Source: Bolinopsis microptera
Lineage: Eukaryota > Ctenophora > Tentaculata > Lobata > Bolinopsidae
DNA length: 64,000 bases
Reading direction: 5' to 3'
NCBI RefSeq assembly: GCF_026151205.1
Contig: NC_087076.1
Location: forward strand, 18,779,919 to 18,843,918
In this document: one piece after another, positions 1 to 11,399 of the stretch
Position numbering within the stretch: position 1 is the stretch's first letter
How the letters are laid out: the number at the start of each line of letters is the position of its first letter
The notes under the pieces: model-generated
What the model was told of the DNA's origin: nothing
Seen by the model: only the letters and a program-made list of their open reading frames with translations
The model's database searches: none
Position numbers and translations under genes: made by a program

Positions 1-99
1 CAATCCATTCAGTAAAGTGCAGATCAGAACAACACAAATACAGGATACTCCTATGTAAATATCTGGTGAAGTTATTCCTCCTTCACTGAAAACAGCCAT
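1..99 (-). CDS. Possible 5' end of a GPCR-like gene (partial)
   Basis: Reading the minus strand from an ATG at 99-97 gives 33 open codons to the window edge. After a short polar N-terminus comes a hydrophobic stretch ending in ICVVLICTLLNGL, which looks like transmembrane helix 1 of a rhodopsin-class receptor (a small residue two before the conserved Asn-Gly). The window cuts the rest off. A second receptor gene of atypical class A type lies at 19.3-20.4 kb. The alternative is a chance hydrophobic ORF; the evidence is short. Confidence 0.35.
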   Translation of the reverse strand, partial: MAVFSEGGITSPDIYIGVSCICVVLICTLLNGL

Positions 100-1394
100 C
101 TCCTCCTTTTCGCTGAGAAAAATGTTACTTTGTTTTACAGATTACCAAGTCATAACTTTGTATTGATTATAAAAATAACCTCGAAACATAAGCAATATTT
201 ACAGCAGTAAATACAAACTATCAATAACAGAATTATTACAGCTCTAACTCTAACTCTGCTAATAAGCACTTACAACATTTAAAAAGTAAACACTTAAAAG
301 ATTTAAATATAAAATATCTCATAAGTTCTGTCCACACCTTGGGTAATTGTCAGATCATTGTAGGACCTACAATGACCAGAAGTCATTAGACTGTGTCACA
401 CCTATATTGTTGGTACGAGACAGTCTAATGACTTCTGTAGTGTTGAACCGTTTTAAGTGTTTGTTATATAATATAATGACGTTACAAACCCACTGTCTTA
501 CAACCTTTATTGTTTTAAAGCAAAAGTATAATTGCACAAAGGACAAGAGAAACTTCGAAAGAGCGTAATAAAATGGTGTTAAAACAACAAAAACATGATG
601 ATATGACATAATTATGCCAATGTGTGACAGATCAAGACAACTTAGTATATTTGTTTGTTTTAAAGCAACATCCTGCATAAAAAATAAATCACACAGCGGA
701 TTTATTGGTTAAGAGTAACAATGAAAGAACGTAATAATAAGAGGTTTTGTATTGTAACAGCCAGTTAATCTAAACGTGACAAGTGTGACCTTACACTCAT
801 TAGAGAAAAGACATTTAAAGAAACATAATATATAACAACCCTTATATTAACGTAAATACCAAGTCTAGTTTATACAAATCGATATTAATTAAGTTAATAC
901 CTGCTAGTTTGCTGTGGGTTTTACTTGATATTTAACGATTACAAGCTCTTCGATTTTTCTGTAATCGCAAGGATAACGGCATAAAAAGTTATTGACAAAA
1001 CGAAACGCTAATAGTCAGTCGTGTGACAGATTTATATCCCGTTCCTGATTACAGTTTTCAAAACATAATGGGATTACAAATTATCTAGACGGCTCTGCAG
1101 CCGCGGTCGTGACACATTTAGTGGTGACTAAGTCCGGAAGTAGGTGACATTAAATGAATTCGTTTAACAGTAATTAGAGTTTAATAATATGAATTGTAAA
1201 GAGCAAGTTTGAGTTAAGAGTTAGCAAACTGTATCGATCGAGCTTACAAACAACTGACTCTAGAGAGATTATCCAGCGAGCCGAGCCGTGATGGTCACTA
1301 ATCTTGCTAGCCGTAGACGCGATGTCTAGTAATTGATTTACTAGAAGTGTTGCTTCTGGTTAAAGGGAATTAGAAGAGTAGAGTAGATAAGTAG
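100..1394. other. Intergenic, no gene seen
   Basis: AT-rich sequence with only short unconvincing ORFs on both strands. No splice-linked coding pattern and no RNA gene could be recognised. It lies between the divergent candidate receptor edge and the POT1 gene. Confidence 0.5.
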
Positions 1395-1615
1395 CTGTTA
1401 CTAAACAAATTACAATCATGTCAAAGTCAGAAACTCTTCAATAAACAGCAGTTCGGTTGGGATACAGAAATTAAATTAAAGAGATTAAAACCGGATAACT
1501 CTACACGGTGAAAAAGTTAGCAAATGAAATTATCTATACAAGATCATGTGATTACAGTCAACGGGTAAATTAAGTTTCAAATCAATACAAAGCCGGCTCT
1601 ACAATTATCCAAACT
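1395..1615 (+). repeat. Dispersed repeat, copy 1 (inverted relative to 16.3 kb)
   Basis: Reverse-complementing this stretch gives a close match to 16335-16560: shared blocks include the GTAGAGCCGG segment, TTGTATTGATTTGAAAC, ACCGTGTAGAGTTATCCGG and TTTCTGTATCCCAAC. The match runs over about 220 bp with scattered substitutions. It is an interspersed, probably non-autonomous element; no coding sequence is visible. Confidence 0.7.
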
Positions 1616-1636
1616 AAGGAATAATAAACTACGCTG

Positions 1637-1743
1637 CACGTGTCAACTGTCAAACTTAACACCACGAAGTCACGTGTTGTGATATCAAGAGCACGTGACG
1701 TTACAGGGCAGCTCTCCCCCTACTTCCTATGAGGGAGACGTCA
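1637..1743. promoter_or_regulatory. Cluster of three CACGTG E-boxes plus CRE-like sites
   Basis: CACGTG palindromes occur at 1637-1642, 1671-1676 and 1692-1697. The third overlaps GTGACGTTA, and GACGTCA lies at 1737-1743. The cluster lies 0.7 kb upstream of the POT1-like coding exon and is a candidate bHLH-zip (USF/MYC/TFE class) and CREB/ATF promoter module. Which gene it serves is inference. Confidence 0.4.
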
Positions 1744-1771
1744 TATTATTGACAATCAATTAAATGATTTA

Positions 1772-1985
1772 CAGTGTGTTTCAAAAGTCTGGAAAGGATG
1801 TTCTTTTTAGATAACTTTTAATCCATTTGTCTAAACTTTATTCTGTAAAAAGTTATTGGTAGTTCGAAAGTCACCATGAAACGTTAGAACTATGACCAAT
1901 AACTTTTTACAAAATGAAATTTAGACAAATAGATTAAAAGTTAAATCTAAAAAGAGCATCATTTCCAGACTTTCCAAACACCCTG
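1772..1985. mobile_element. Mariner-like palindromic MITE with TA target duplication
   Basis: A 214-bp element with imperfect inverted arms of about 85 bp around a 40-bp centre. The ends read CAGTGTGTTTCAAAAGTCTG and its complement (right end CAGGGTGTTT), flanked by TA at 1770-1771 and 1986-1987. CAGGGTGT-type termini and a TA duplication are typical of Tc1/mariner MITEs. It has no coding capacity. Confidence 0.75.
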
Positions 1986-2413
1986 TACAAACAAATAGCA
2001 CTCCTTCAATTTTTTTAATTTCAAAATCCAAATAAACTGTACATCAATGTATTACAGTTATATTTAGAAAAGACCACAATATCTCCTGTGAGGCAAAAAC
2101 ATGGAAAAAGAGAGCTAGAATAATATTCCTGAGACTCAACATTACCAGACTGCAACTGGAATGAACATCATAGTAAAATTTATTTCGGCTGAACCAAAAC
2201 ACGGTGGTAAAACAATAATTACATTGGTGCCGACTAAATTATGTGATGACAGAAAATGGAGGCGAATCAAAGTACATCCCTAGCCTAGAGTAGATTATTA
2301 GGTTAAGTTTCGAGTCGTTATGTGCATAATTTTAAATTTTATGCACTACACAAAAATAGTTATTCTACAAGTACGTAAGAAGTAAACAAAAATGTTAAAA
2401 CATTTTTTTTCAG

Positions 2414-3645
2414 GTGAACTATCAGACGAACACAAGAAAAGGATCACCGAACTCAGAGCTTGGTTAAAATCTCCTGCCTTCAATTCCAATAATTTTGGCT
2501 GGAAAACGGCGTCCAAAGATCCAGTTTCAGAAAAAAGAGCAGTATCGAGCGAAGCATCAATTCATCATGCTAAGCGAGTTAAAATTGCGACTGAAAAATC
2601 GGGCAATACATTGGAACAGCCTGATCTGGAAGTGATAGCAGACTTTGATTTAATCACAAATGAACGACCAATAGACAGATTTAACAAATTCAACGACTTT
2701 CCCGTACCCTTGAAAGATGTCACACTAAATTTGTACTGTAATCTCAACCTCCAAGTGATCGGTGTGGGCAAATGTTTAAAAAGTATTGTTCTGCGCTGTG
2801 TTGATGGAACCATCCCACAAATAAACACCCTGAAAATCTCCCCTTTACACATTCAGGGTAATCTGTCACAACATGCCCTGTTACAGTTGGACCAGTACAC
2901 GGTTGATGTCACCATATTTGATGATCACATGGATTTTGCTAAGTCTTTGCTCCCGAGTGATTTCATTTCGTTGACTAACGTGCACTGTTACATCCCTTAT
3001 GGTTTGAGCCAACCGGAGTTAATTTTACATGGAGGAACAAGTCACAATAGAGGCATCAAGAAACTGGAAATTGAAGGTATGACGGAAAAGTGGATGCAGA
3101 AGAGGATAGATGAGATCCCAATAGAAACAAACATTTCTCCAGCAGACCTTTCCTTGCCAGAGGACGAACCTAGAAGTGTCCAAACCTCACCAACTGAGTG
3201 TCTTTATCCTGAACAGACCCTGACTACACTAACTAAGATTATGAAGGAGCCGTCCAACAAGGGACTCTATAAAATCAGAGTTTATCTCCACAGTCACCTT
3301 CCCGAAACCTACCCTGCAATGATAAAGAGCTGCTGTGAGCGGTGCAAAACTATCAAGACTTCAGAGCACGAGCAATGTGCTAAGTGCAAAGAATCAGACT
3401 TTGTAAAGACGCTCTACTTCAAGTTCCTTGTCCAGGATGACTCTTCACAAGAGCTGGTTCCTGTGTTCTGTTTCGGAGGACAGGCCAGGGATTTTGTGGG
3501 TGTTGAAAGAATTAAAACTAGTTTTGATTTAGAACCTTTAAATTTAGTGGTGAGGAGGTGGTGTGATATACATGTTCTGTGCAAGGTACAATCTGACGGA
3601 AAAGTAAAACTTATGTTAGCTCATACGATTGTGAAAAGAGTTTAA
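2414..3645 (+). CDS. POT1: Protection of telomeres 1-like protein (OB2 and OB3), partial
   Basis: POT1 is the shelterin subunit that binds the single-stranded telomeric G-strand. The open frame starts at ATG 2392, but a T-tract plus CAG sits at 2403-2413, so the coding exon probably begins at 2414 after an intron. Numbered from ATG 2392, residues 112-225 match OB2, with LRAWL before it, then DGT, and LILHGGTSHNRGIK near 210-223 (vertebrate POT1 has LHGGTSYGRGI). Residues 290-415 match OB3, with CxxC pairs at 315/318 and 329/332 as its likely zinc site. The Holliday-junction-resolvase-like insert of vertebrate OB3 is absent, and the total (417 codons) is well short of vertebrate POT1 (634 aa). 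No OB1 exon was found upstream. Confidence 0.85.
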
Positions 3646-3967
3646 AACGATATAATGGTTTATAATTGGTTAAAAAAGTAAGTTTTTAATAATTGTATTT
3701 CTATCAAATTTATAGTGTGCTTAACGTATTTAATGCGGTTTTAATTGATGACTTGTAATTAATATTTATGCTATTTCCGTAATTTTATAATTATAACAAC
3801 ATTCTCGGCTAATTTTGTATACTAATTTTTAACAGCTGGCACTCGATGGAATCAGAACGAGTAAATTTGTATAATTATGTGATTTCAGTGCAATGAAATT
3901 CCCTTTACATTTCGCCATGTCTTGTACTCCTCCATTATTACTGAACTCTCTTGTCTCAGAATTAGCA

Positions 3968-6900
3968 ATGAAGGTCAAATGTTTTGTGACCATACAAGGT
4001 CAATCTGTTTCCGAGGTAACCCTTTCAAATTCAGTGTTTCTAACCGTTTGATAAATTTAAACTTCATGTACCCCTGAATAATATTGAGAAAATTCTAATG
4101 GTGCTGAAAGCTGATATCATAAAATTGTTTGTTTCTCAGGAGATACGACTTTTTAAGGTGGACCCCAGCTCGGAAACTCCTTATGATGATCTGTTGGCGA
4201 AACTGATCGACTGCTACAAGAACGATACATGTTAGTTTACATTAGCGAGGCGGAATATTCCGATTTTATTTATGTTTCCTTCTTTTGCCAACGAATCGTC
4301 ACTTTATAGGTTGAACTTTAGTTTAAATGGTTGAAACAATACGCTCATCTCGTGGTAGCAGTTAACCAATCAGCTTCCAGCAGCAACCGATCAAATCTAA
4401 GAGTCAATCTTTCATTCGAAAACAAATTGGGCTCGCCGTCACTACTAACCAAATCTACAAGACATCTTCCCGACAGGTGAGTTCAGCATGAGCTGGAAGG
4501 ATGATGAAGGTGACGATATTGTGGTGAGCAGTAACGGTGAACTACTAGCTGCTCTGGAGGAGTGTCCAGGAGCTCCTAACTCCACTCTCAAGATGAGCAT
4601 CAAAGGTAGGCTTATAGAGCTCTGAAGTTAACAGTTGTCTTCTCCACTCTCAATCAAAATATCTTAAAAACATTTAATTTAATCTCTAATGGGGCCGGGG
4701 GGGGGGCTGGTATTCATAAAAGTTCTCTCAAAATTGACTTTATAGTTGTTTCTGATAGAAGGGAGTGATATCTATCAGCTGTTTTGGACCCATGGAAAAA
4801 TATTGTTCCTAGCTGAAATTATTGCCGGTCAAAGGTCAGCGCTTATGTGTAATTGTATTGCGTGAGCGATTCTTATTCGCGCGCCCTGAAAATCGAGTCT
4901 AAAAATCCATCTTCTCCTATACTACATTTCTTGAGCAATCACCCTGAAATCACCCTGAGATTTTGGACCTTGATTTTTAGAGGTCCAAGATTTTCAAAAT
5001 TGAATTAAAGGTTTCTAAGGCCTATCTCAAAATTCTGGCCCGACAATCTCTTCTAACTGGTCCTTAGAACATATCCTGAAAGTTTCAGGGTGATTGCTTA
5101 AAAATTGTGGGAGAAGATTTTTAGACTCGATTTTCAGGGCACGCGATTGAAAATCGCTCGCTCAATGCAATTACACGTAAGCGCTGACCTTTGACCTGCA
5201 ATAATTTCGGCAAGGAACAGCATTTTTCCATGGGACCAAAAACAGCTGATAGATATCACTCCCCTTTATCAGAAACAACTATAAAGTCAATTTCGAGAGA
5301 ATCTTCATGAAGACCCCCCCCCCCCGGCCCCCTTAACAGGTTAATGTTTAAGGGGGCAGGGGGGGGTCTTTATGAAATTTCTCTCGAAATTGATTTTATA
5401 GTTGTTTCTAATAGAGGGGAGTGATATCTATCTGCTACTTTTGGTCCCATGGAAAAATATTGTTCCTAGACGAAATTATTGCCGGTCAAAGGTCAGCGCT
5501 CATGTGTAATTGTATTGCGCGAGCGATTTTCAACCGCGCGCCCTGAAAATCGAGTCTAAAAATCTATCTCCTCCTACAGTTTTTCAGCAATCACCTTGAA
5601 ACTTTCAGGATATGTTCTAAGGACCATTTAGAAACTTTTGCTTGTTTTAGAATTTCGAGATAGGCCTTTAAACATTTTTTATTCCATTTTGAAAATCTTG
5701 GACCTGGAAAAATCGTCAAAAAAAAGAGGTCCAAGATTTTCAAAATCTAATAAAAAATTTTTAAAGGCCTATCTCGAAATTCTAAAACGAGCAAAAGTTT
5801 CTAAATGGTCCTTAGAACATATCCTGAAAGTTTCAAGGTGATTGCTCAAAAAACGTAGGAGGAGATAGATTTTTAGACTCGATTTTCAGGGCGTGCGATT
5901 AAAAATCGCTTGCGCAATACAATTACACATGAGCGCTGACCTTTGACCGGCAATAATTTCGTCTAGGAACAATATTTTTCCATGGGACCAAAAGTAGCAG
6001 TTAGATATCACTCCCCTCTATTAGAAACAACTATAAAATCAATTTCGAGAGAAATTTCATAAAGACCCCCCCTTGCCCCCTTAATAGGTTTAATAAGAAT
6101 CTAATTCCAGTGACGGTTAGTAAAGCTAAGGTGTTCGGAGGTCACTGCAACAAAATGAGGAAGAAGAAAGGTAAGACTGGAGGAAGTATGCTGCTCCCCA
6201 ACTGGGAGAACCCTGGCATGACCCACCCTGGAGTCACATGTGATGGTTGTGAGGGACCCGTCATGGGACCTCGGTGGAAGTGCTCTGTCTGTCCTGACTT
6301 TGATTTGTGTAAACCCTGCAAACGAAAAGGCATCCACTCCGAGCATATCTTCGTCAAGATTCCTTTCCGGCTAAGAAATTGTAAGTTTCGTTGTTAGGTT
6401 TATCGATTTTTTTGATTATATTTCTTCACTCTACAGTGTATTAATATACTTTACAATATTCATCCAGCATCCTACGCTCCATAGTCTGTGATCTAGAATT
6501 GTATAAATTATCATATTAAGCATGTTATTTCAGGGAGACAGTGTGGCACTATGAATCCTATGATGATGCCAATCCACTTCCCAAGTGCTGTCCTTGAATT
6601 GGAGCTGAAAGATGACTCAGTGACGGATAAACAAAGAATTGAACTGGAGGAGCTGCAAATACAAACTGCAGACATGTACATCTCAGATAACTTGATCGGA
6701 GAACAATTCTATGAATCTAACCACTCTTTGAGCACTGAGCTCTCCGAGAAGACCATGCCTGAGGAAGACGAAACTACCGGCCCCCCAAATGAGACTCCTG
6801 CTGCTGAGGTTGTCGTGGAAGAAGAGATGGTTTTTGAAGAGATAGCTACTGAGGAGGAGCCCGTGACTAAGAGTGTGTACTCTGAGTCTGTACACATTCC

Positions 6901-7807
6901 TGATGACGATGGAATCAGAGTTACCGGCAGTGACGAAGGAGACTTTGTTTTACTCAACCCTAATGACCATGTTGATGTTCCAGGTTAAAACCACCTTAAC
7001 AGTTATTCTAATTTATTATCGAGCTTAAGTTTTAGGAATCAGTATGAACACTTGGTGTGGTTTCACCCTGTTTGTCGAATATTAACTGGGATGAGAGTAA
7101 CGCGTGTTACTCTCAATAAGTTTCAATCTGAGCCATTGTAAATATTTTTCTTTCAGACATGACTGAGGATTCCCAGACTGAGACATACGAAAATGTCTAC
7201 AACGTGACACCTTCAGCCGGTATGGTAAAACGTAAGATTTGATTAAAACCACAGACAATAAAGATTATTTGGAAATTGGATGACAATGTACGAGTAGTTA
7301 TAGTTGTTTCAAATCCCGTTCATTCACTCCGTTTCAGTTTACCCTACTCTAGAGGAAGATGCTGCTCCTGCTCCTCCAGCTGCTGCTCCCATCCTCCCTC
7401 CTCCTCTGACACCCACTCCTGCTCCTGCTGCTACCCGTGGACGTGGTGCTGGAAGAGCTCCTTCTAACCGTGCTCCTTTCTCTCCCCCTCCTTCCGCTCC
7501 TGTGTCCCGTAATCCCATTACTTCTCGTAAGTACCTCAAAATTAACTTTATTCTGCCATTTTAATGTTAGATGTGTCAAACCATTTATGTAAACTATTGA
7601 GGGTGTTAAATTAATTTCTATCTAGTTTGAGGCATATAAATCATGACTATTTCAGTTTCTCTGCCTCCCCATATCCACGCTGCCCTGTCATGCATGCTGG
7701 AGATGGGATACACTAACAGCGGAGAATGGCTCGCTAAACTTCTCCACAACAAGAACGGAGACATCAACATGGTCATTGACATCCTCAACTCCAGGATGTC
7801 CCGTTAG
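3968..7807 (+). CDS. SQSTM1: Sequestosome-1 / p62 selective autophagy receptor
   Basis: Eight exons: 3968-4015, 4140-4230, 4477-4605, 6111-6380, 6534-6983, 7157-7219, 7338-7526, 7656-7807. They splice in frame to 463 aa (human 440). Exons 1-3 encode the PB1 domain (1-89), with the acidic OPCA stretch WKDDEGDD. Exon 4 holds a ZZ zinc finger with all eight ligands: Cys133, 136, 147, 150, 156, 159 and His165, 168. A LIR motif for ATG8/LC3 binding, FVLL at 317-320 after acidic residues, replaces the vertebrate WTHL. Exon 7 is Pro/Ala-rich. Exon 8 is the ubiquitin-binding UBA ([17 protein letters not shown]). A clear KEAP1 motif is missing. p62 self-assembles through PB1 and links ubiquitinated cargo to autophagosomes. 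Its ATG is 322 bp after the POT1 stop, on the same strand. Confidence 0.93.
4687..5336. mobile_element. Palindromic element A in SQSTM1 intron 3
   Basis: About 650 bp forming one long imperfect hairpin with arms near 300 bp. The right end is GGCCCCCTTAA and the left end a degenerate TAATGGGGCC followed by a G-run. Internal blocks such as GGTCAAAGGTCAGCGCT recur as reverse complements in the other arm. TTAA termini suggest piggyBac-type target use (inference). No ORF of note. Confidence 0.75.
5348..6084. mobile_element. Palindromic element B in SQSTM1 intron 3
   Basis: A 737-bp hairpin closely related to element A, starting TTAAGGGGGCAGG and ending with the complement then TTAA at 6081-6084. 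The arms are about 340 bp and more alike than those of element A, suggesting a younger insertion. It ends only 26 bp before SQSTM1 exon 4, so its right arm abuts the splice acceptor. Confidence 0.78.
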
Positions 7808-8682
7808 GACATCCTGCAAACGAGTCTGTCAGTAGCAATAGTGGACAATTATTGTATGGTGCAATTGCATGGTATTGGTAAAACTGCGCTAATGTGGACG
7901 CTTATTTCGTGTTAAAACTGCGCTTATGGACGCGAATTTTGTTATTAAACAGTGACTATAACCACTGAGTTTTAATTCGGTGATACAAGTTTGCTGATTA
8001 ATTCTTAAATCCTGTGATTTTTGACGTAGCTCTTTATCATTTGAGTCTTCTTTAAAACCAAAAGCTTGTGATTGTATACGTTTGTGTTTTCAAAATAAAT
8101 CTTATAGATCAGAATTTGCTGAACTTATTAATAACTTATTCAGTCACTTAGCGATCATATTTTTAAATGTTTTAAAGAATAATAAAAAACACTCTGATCG
8201 TGCATTTACATACCAGCTGTTACTGTTAAATTTACTGTATATTCTTCTATCTGTTTGTAGTTTTTAGATGATTTAAAGGATATCAAAATAATGTGAAGCA
8301 CTCAATTCAAGAGCAGAAAATCCCGTACCGAAATAGAACGGAACTAGATTTGAACTTTTAAATCAGTGGCGACAACATATTATTGAAATTTTAAAATCAT
8401 TTAATTTCAGGCAAAATATTTGCTTGAAGTTGCACTAAAACGTTTTCTGCTTGTATTATTAAGAGATGTTAGTATCCCTAAAATAAAATGTTTTTCATTT
8501 TCTCAATGATGTGTTTTACTGCGAGCTCCTCTTATCTGTGATATATATATTGATTTCCACTTTCACATTCCTATTAGAGCATGAGTACCAAAATATATTC
8601 CAAAACTTTTGACTGTTTGAACACTATTAATCTGAAAAGTCAGAGATATCTCCATTATATCAGTTTCATCTGCATCATTTAG
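7808..8682. other. SQSTM1 3' UTR and intergenic DNA
   Basis: Downstream of the p62 stop codon. An AATAAA at about 8093 and an ATAAAA near 8480 are candidate polyadenylation signals. No coding exon is recognised. Confidence 0.5.
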
Positions 8683-8999
8683 AGTTACTAGCAGGAACCT
8701 GTCTAACCCTAAAATGGTGTCAAGACTCAAGAGACTAAAACAATTATTACCTATTTAATTCGCGTTTTTGACACCACTTGGGGTACCAATTTTTGGGCTC
8801 TAAAACTCCTATTTCTTGGCCAATTTTTTATTTTTTCATGCTGATTTGGAGGCCATTAAAGCATTTGACCCAGTCAAAAAAGTTTCAGTGGTATATCTTT
8901 TACGGTTTTTGCAGAAATTACCGTTAAAGTTGATGCCGTGGTGTCAGTAAAATGGCACAGATAAATATATATATATCGTCTCGCTTTATATATAGTAAG
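8683..8999 (+). repeat. 310-bp dispersed repeat, copy 1
   Basis: Starts ACTAGCAGGAACC and ends with an AT microsatellite followed by CGTCTCGCTTTATATATAG. It matches 58325-58655 in the same orientation along its whole length (for example GACACCACTTGGGG and GATGCCGTGGTGTCAG). The fixed start and microsatellite end suggest a non-autonomous retroelement or transposon. The family is not identified. Confidence 0.7.
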
Positions 9000-9171
9000 A
9001 TTATATATACGCCAAAATGATTAAATATGGCTATACTGTCGCAATCACTGTGATGACTATTTTCATGATGCCTCGCATATTATACGCTTATGGGATGGTG
9101 CTACCTTCTCTTCCAGAATGATACTTATTCATGTACTAATCTAATATACGCCTACATCTTGTCAATTGTGA

Positions 9172-9172
<1 letters not shown>

Positions 9173-9206
<34 letters not shown>
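9173..9206. repeat. Poly-G tract, 34 bases
   Basis: An uninterrupted run of 34 G at the left border of a satellite-like stretch. Such runs form quadruplexes and are also prone to assembly length error. Confidence 0.9.
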
Positions 9207-9209
<3 letters not shown>

Positions 9210-9229
9210 CAACGGTCATTCAATGTCTG

Positions 9230-9600
9230 TTTTATAGAATTTTGCTGAAAATATACAATAATATACATTATGCACATTAAATGCCCATATATGCCCATTA
9301 ATTGCCCATTAATGCACCATTACATGCCATATTTAATAAGAAAAATGCGGAGAAAAAAGTATGGGCAATACATGGCCCAGTATTTTTCAAAATTATGCAA
9401 CATTAATGCACCATTAATGGCCCATAATGCACATTAATGCCCATTAATGGCACATTATGCCATATTTAATAGAAAAAATGGGCAATAATGGGAAAAAGTA
9501 TGGGCATTATATGGCAGTATTATAGAATTTTGCTGAAATATACATATACATTTAATGCCCATTTATGCCCATTTATGCCCATTAATGCACATTAATGACT
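9230..9600 (+). repeat. Satellite-like repeat built on ATGCCCATTA
   Basis: Many direct and inverted copies of ATGCCCATTA/TAATGGGCAT variants, plus two copies of ATAGAATTTTGCTGAAA about 288 bp apart (near 9234 and 9522), indicate a decayed tandem repeat with a monomer of about 290 bp. No coding sequence. Confidence 0.7.
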
Positions 9601-9905
9601 GTTGTATCCCCACCATTGTGACTTTGTATTGAATACAATAATAACGTATTGAATACAATAATAACGTATTGAAATAAGATAAGACACTTAACACACACAC
9701 AGAATTTACTGTGCGAGCATCTCTCTTCGTGAGATGTTTAGTTCTGAAAGACGTTGTCTTTGTTTTAGTTATTTCATTAATATTTTGTTCAGAATGTAAA
9801 ACTCCGTGAACACTGAGCAGCCTTGTGACATCCTGATTCATGAAAGAGGAGAACATAAAGGCTGAAATCTGAAAATCTGACACCCTGGCTGAATTTTCGA
9901 AAGCT

Positions 9906-10679
9906 ATGGTTAAACTTAGCCAACGCAGGAACTTGTTCGCTTTGTTTGCTATCATTTTCCTAACTGCTATTGCACTATAGTAAGTGTCAGTTTTTCTCTA
10001 ATACTGCAATATTCATAATTCAAAAACGATTCCATTATCTTTAAACCTTCAAAACTTCACGATCGTACTCATTAAGAATTACGAGAATTTCGAAGTTTAC
10101 TGTAGCTCTACTTTAATCTTAATTTTGATAATTCGGAATTTTAACCGCTTATTTTTCCAGTGTGATAGAAACAGCTGAAGTGTTTCGGATAAAAACGCCG
10201 GAAATTCACAACGAGGTTGCTTTAGCTGCCTTCGAATCATGTAAAGAGGTAATAATTATAGATTCTCATTTCTCTTTTAAAAAATCTTTTAACTGTTTTT
10301 CTCATCTTCATTCATATCAAGTTAAATTAAGAGGAACAAAAAACTATTCCCTTGTTTCCTCTTGAATATCTGAATCCTTAATTCCCACCAGCTTGGATCA
10401 GACTGCGAGTGCACAGTCCTCGAGAAGTGCGATATTTGCCCCGCTGAGAGTCCTGCGCCGCGCGAATGTCAGAGTACAGGTCGGCGGGAGTTTGTACGGT
10501 GCAGTCCTGGCGAGCACGAGTTCTTCAAGCAGTGCGTTAGCACGGAGTACGAAGCTAGCAACGCCTTCTGGGCCTTCTACTTGAGCAGTGGTATTGTGTT
10601 GGTGGGGAGTGTGGTTGTGATTAATCATCGGAAGGCCTTTCTAGAACACTGCACTAATGTTAGAATGGAGAATATTTAG
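9906..10679 (+). CDS. JTB: JTB protein (jumping translocation breakpoint)
   Basis: Three exons, 9906-9979, 10161-10248 and 10392-10679, join in phase to 149 aa (human JTB 146). An N-terminal basic segment followed by LFALFAIIFLTAIAL is a signal peptide or anchor. The ectodomain has eight Cys, in the run ESC, DCEC, KCDIC, REC, RC, QC, matching the family's cysteine pattern. A single transmembrane helix (around 115-135, FWAFYLSSGIVLVGSVVVI) precedes a short basic tail. JTB is a small conserved membrane protein linked to mitochondrial function, apoptosis and cytokinesis. Exon 1 ends at a strong GTAAGT donor. Confidence 0.85.
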
Positions 10680-11329
10680 TGATTTATAGTGTTTCATATT
10701 ATCTGAGAACTGAGAAACGGAGGCTGAGGTTAATATGATTTGTTTTTTTTAACAGACTGTTTTTTTGCTCCATATAGAATGTTTTAAGATTGACCTGATA
10801 TTTTTCGATCAGAACACGTTAAAAAGTCTTACATTTGGATCTAAATACCACATTATGACGTCACTACTGTTTTTCTTCCTGGACGTTACAAACAGACATT
10901 GTGGACCTCAGTTAAGCCTTTCACTTGTTAATACGTAAACTAACTAAGAAATAGACTTATGATTCTCTATTTGTTATGTATTGTATATATTAATTGTGAT
11001 TGCTAAATTTTTATTAAGTATTGAACTGTGCATGCTATTTGAATTGATTTGCTAGAATGTGTAACGTTAGAGGTAGATTATATAAAAAAATTTGCTACTG
11101 CTGGTCAGTATTATAATCTTAAAATTCGAATTTGGTAACAGTTCAGTTTCGAGATTGTACCGCCTGAATAGTTGTAGTTGATGAGAAAATGGTTTAATTT
11201 ATCATCAATGAAACTTTTGAAATTGCTTGTTGATATGTTAATGTTTCTGTAAATTTTATGCAATAGTTTCTACCCTAATCTAAAGCGTATTTATTTGTTA
11301 ATATCAGACATAACACGTCATTTAAAAAT
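10680..11329. other. JTB 3' region, nothing recognised
   Basis: AT-rich DNA after the JTB stop codon. No convincing ORF, RNA gene or repeat was seen. Confidence 0.4.
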
Positions 11330-11399
11330 TTTTAAAATTTTTTTTTAAATTTTTTAAAAATTTTAAAATTTCCCAAATATAAAAGAAAATTATTGAATA

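Noticed and set aside
2392-2413. ATG at 2392 as the true POT1 start
   Set aside because: The codons MLKHFFS are the T-rich tract of a splice acceptor, so this ATG is probably intronic.
3646-3967. POT1-SQSTM1 operon with spliced leader
   Set aside because: Short spacing alone is not evidence; no leader acceptor or shared transcript can be shown from sequence.
5638-5841. 67-codon ORF in SQSTM1 intron 3
   Set aside because: Lies across the loop of palindromic element B; the Lys-rich reading is a by-product of AT-rich foldback DNA.
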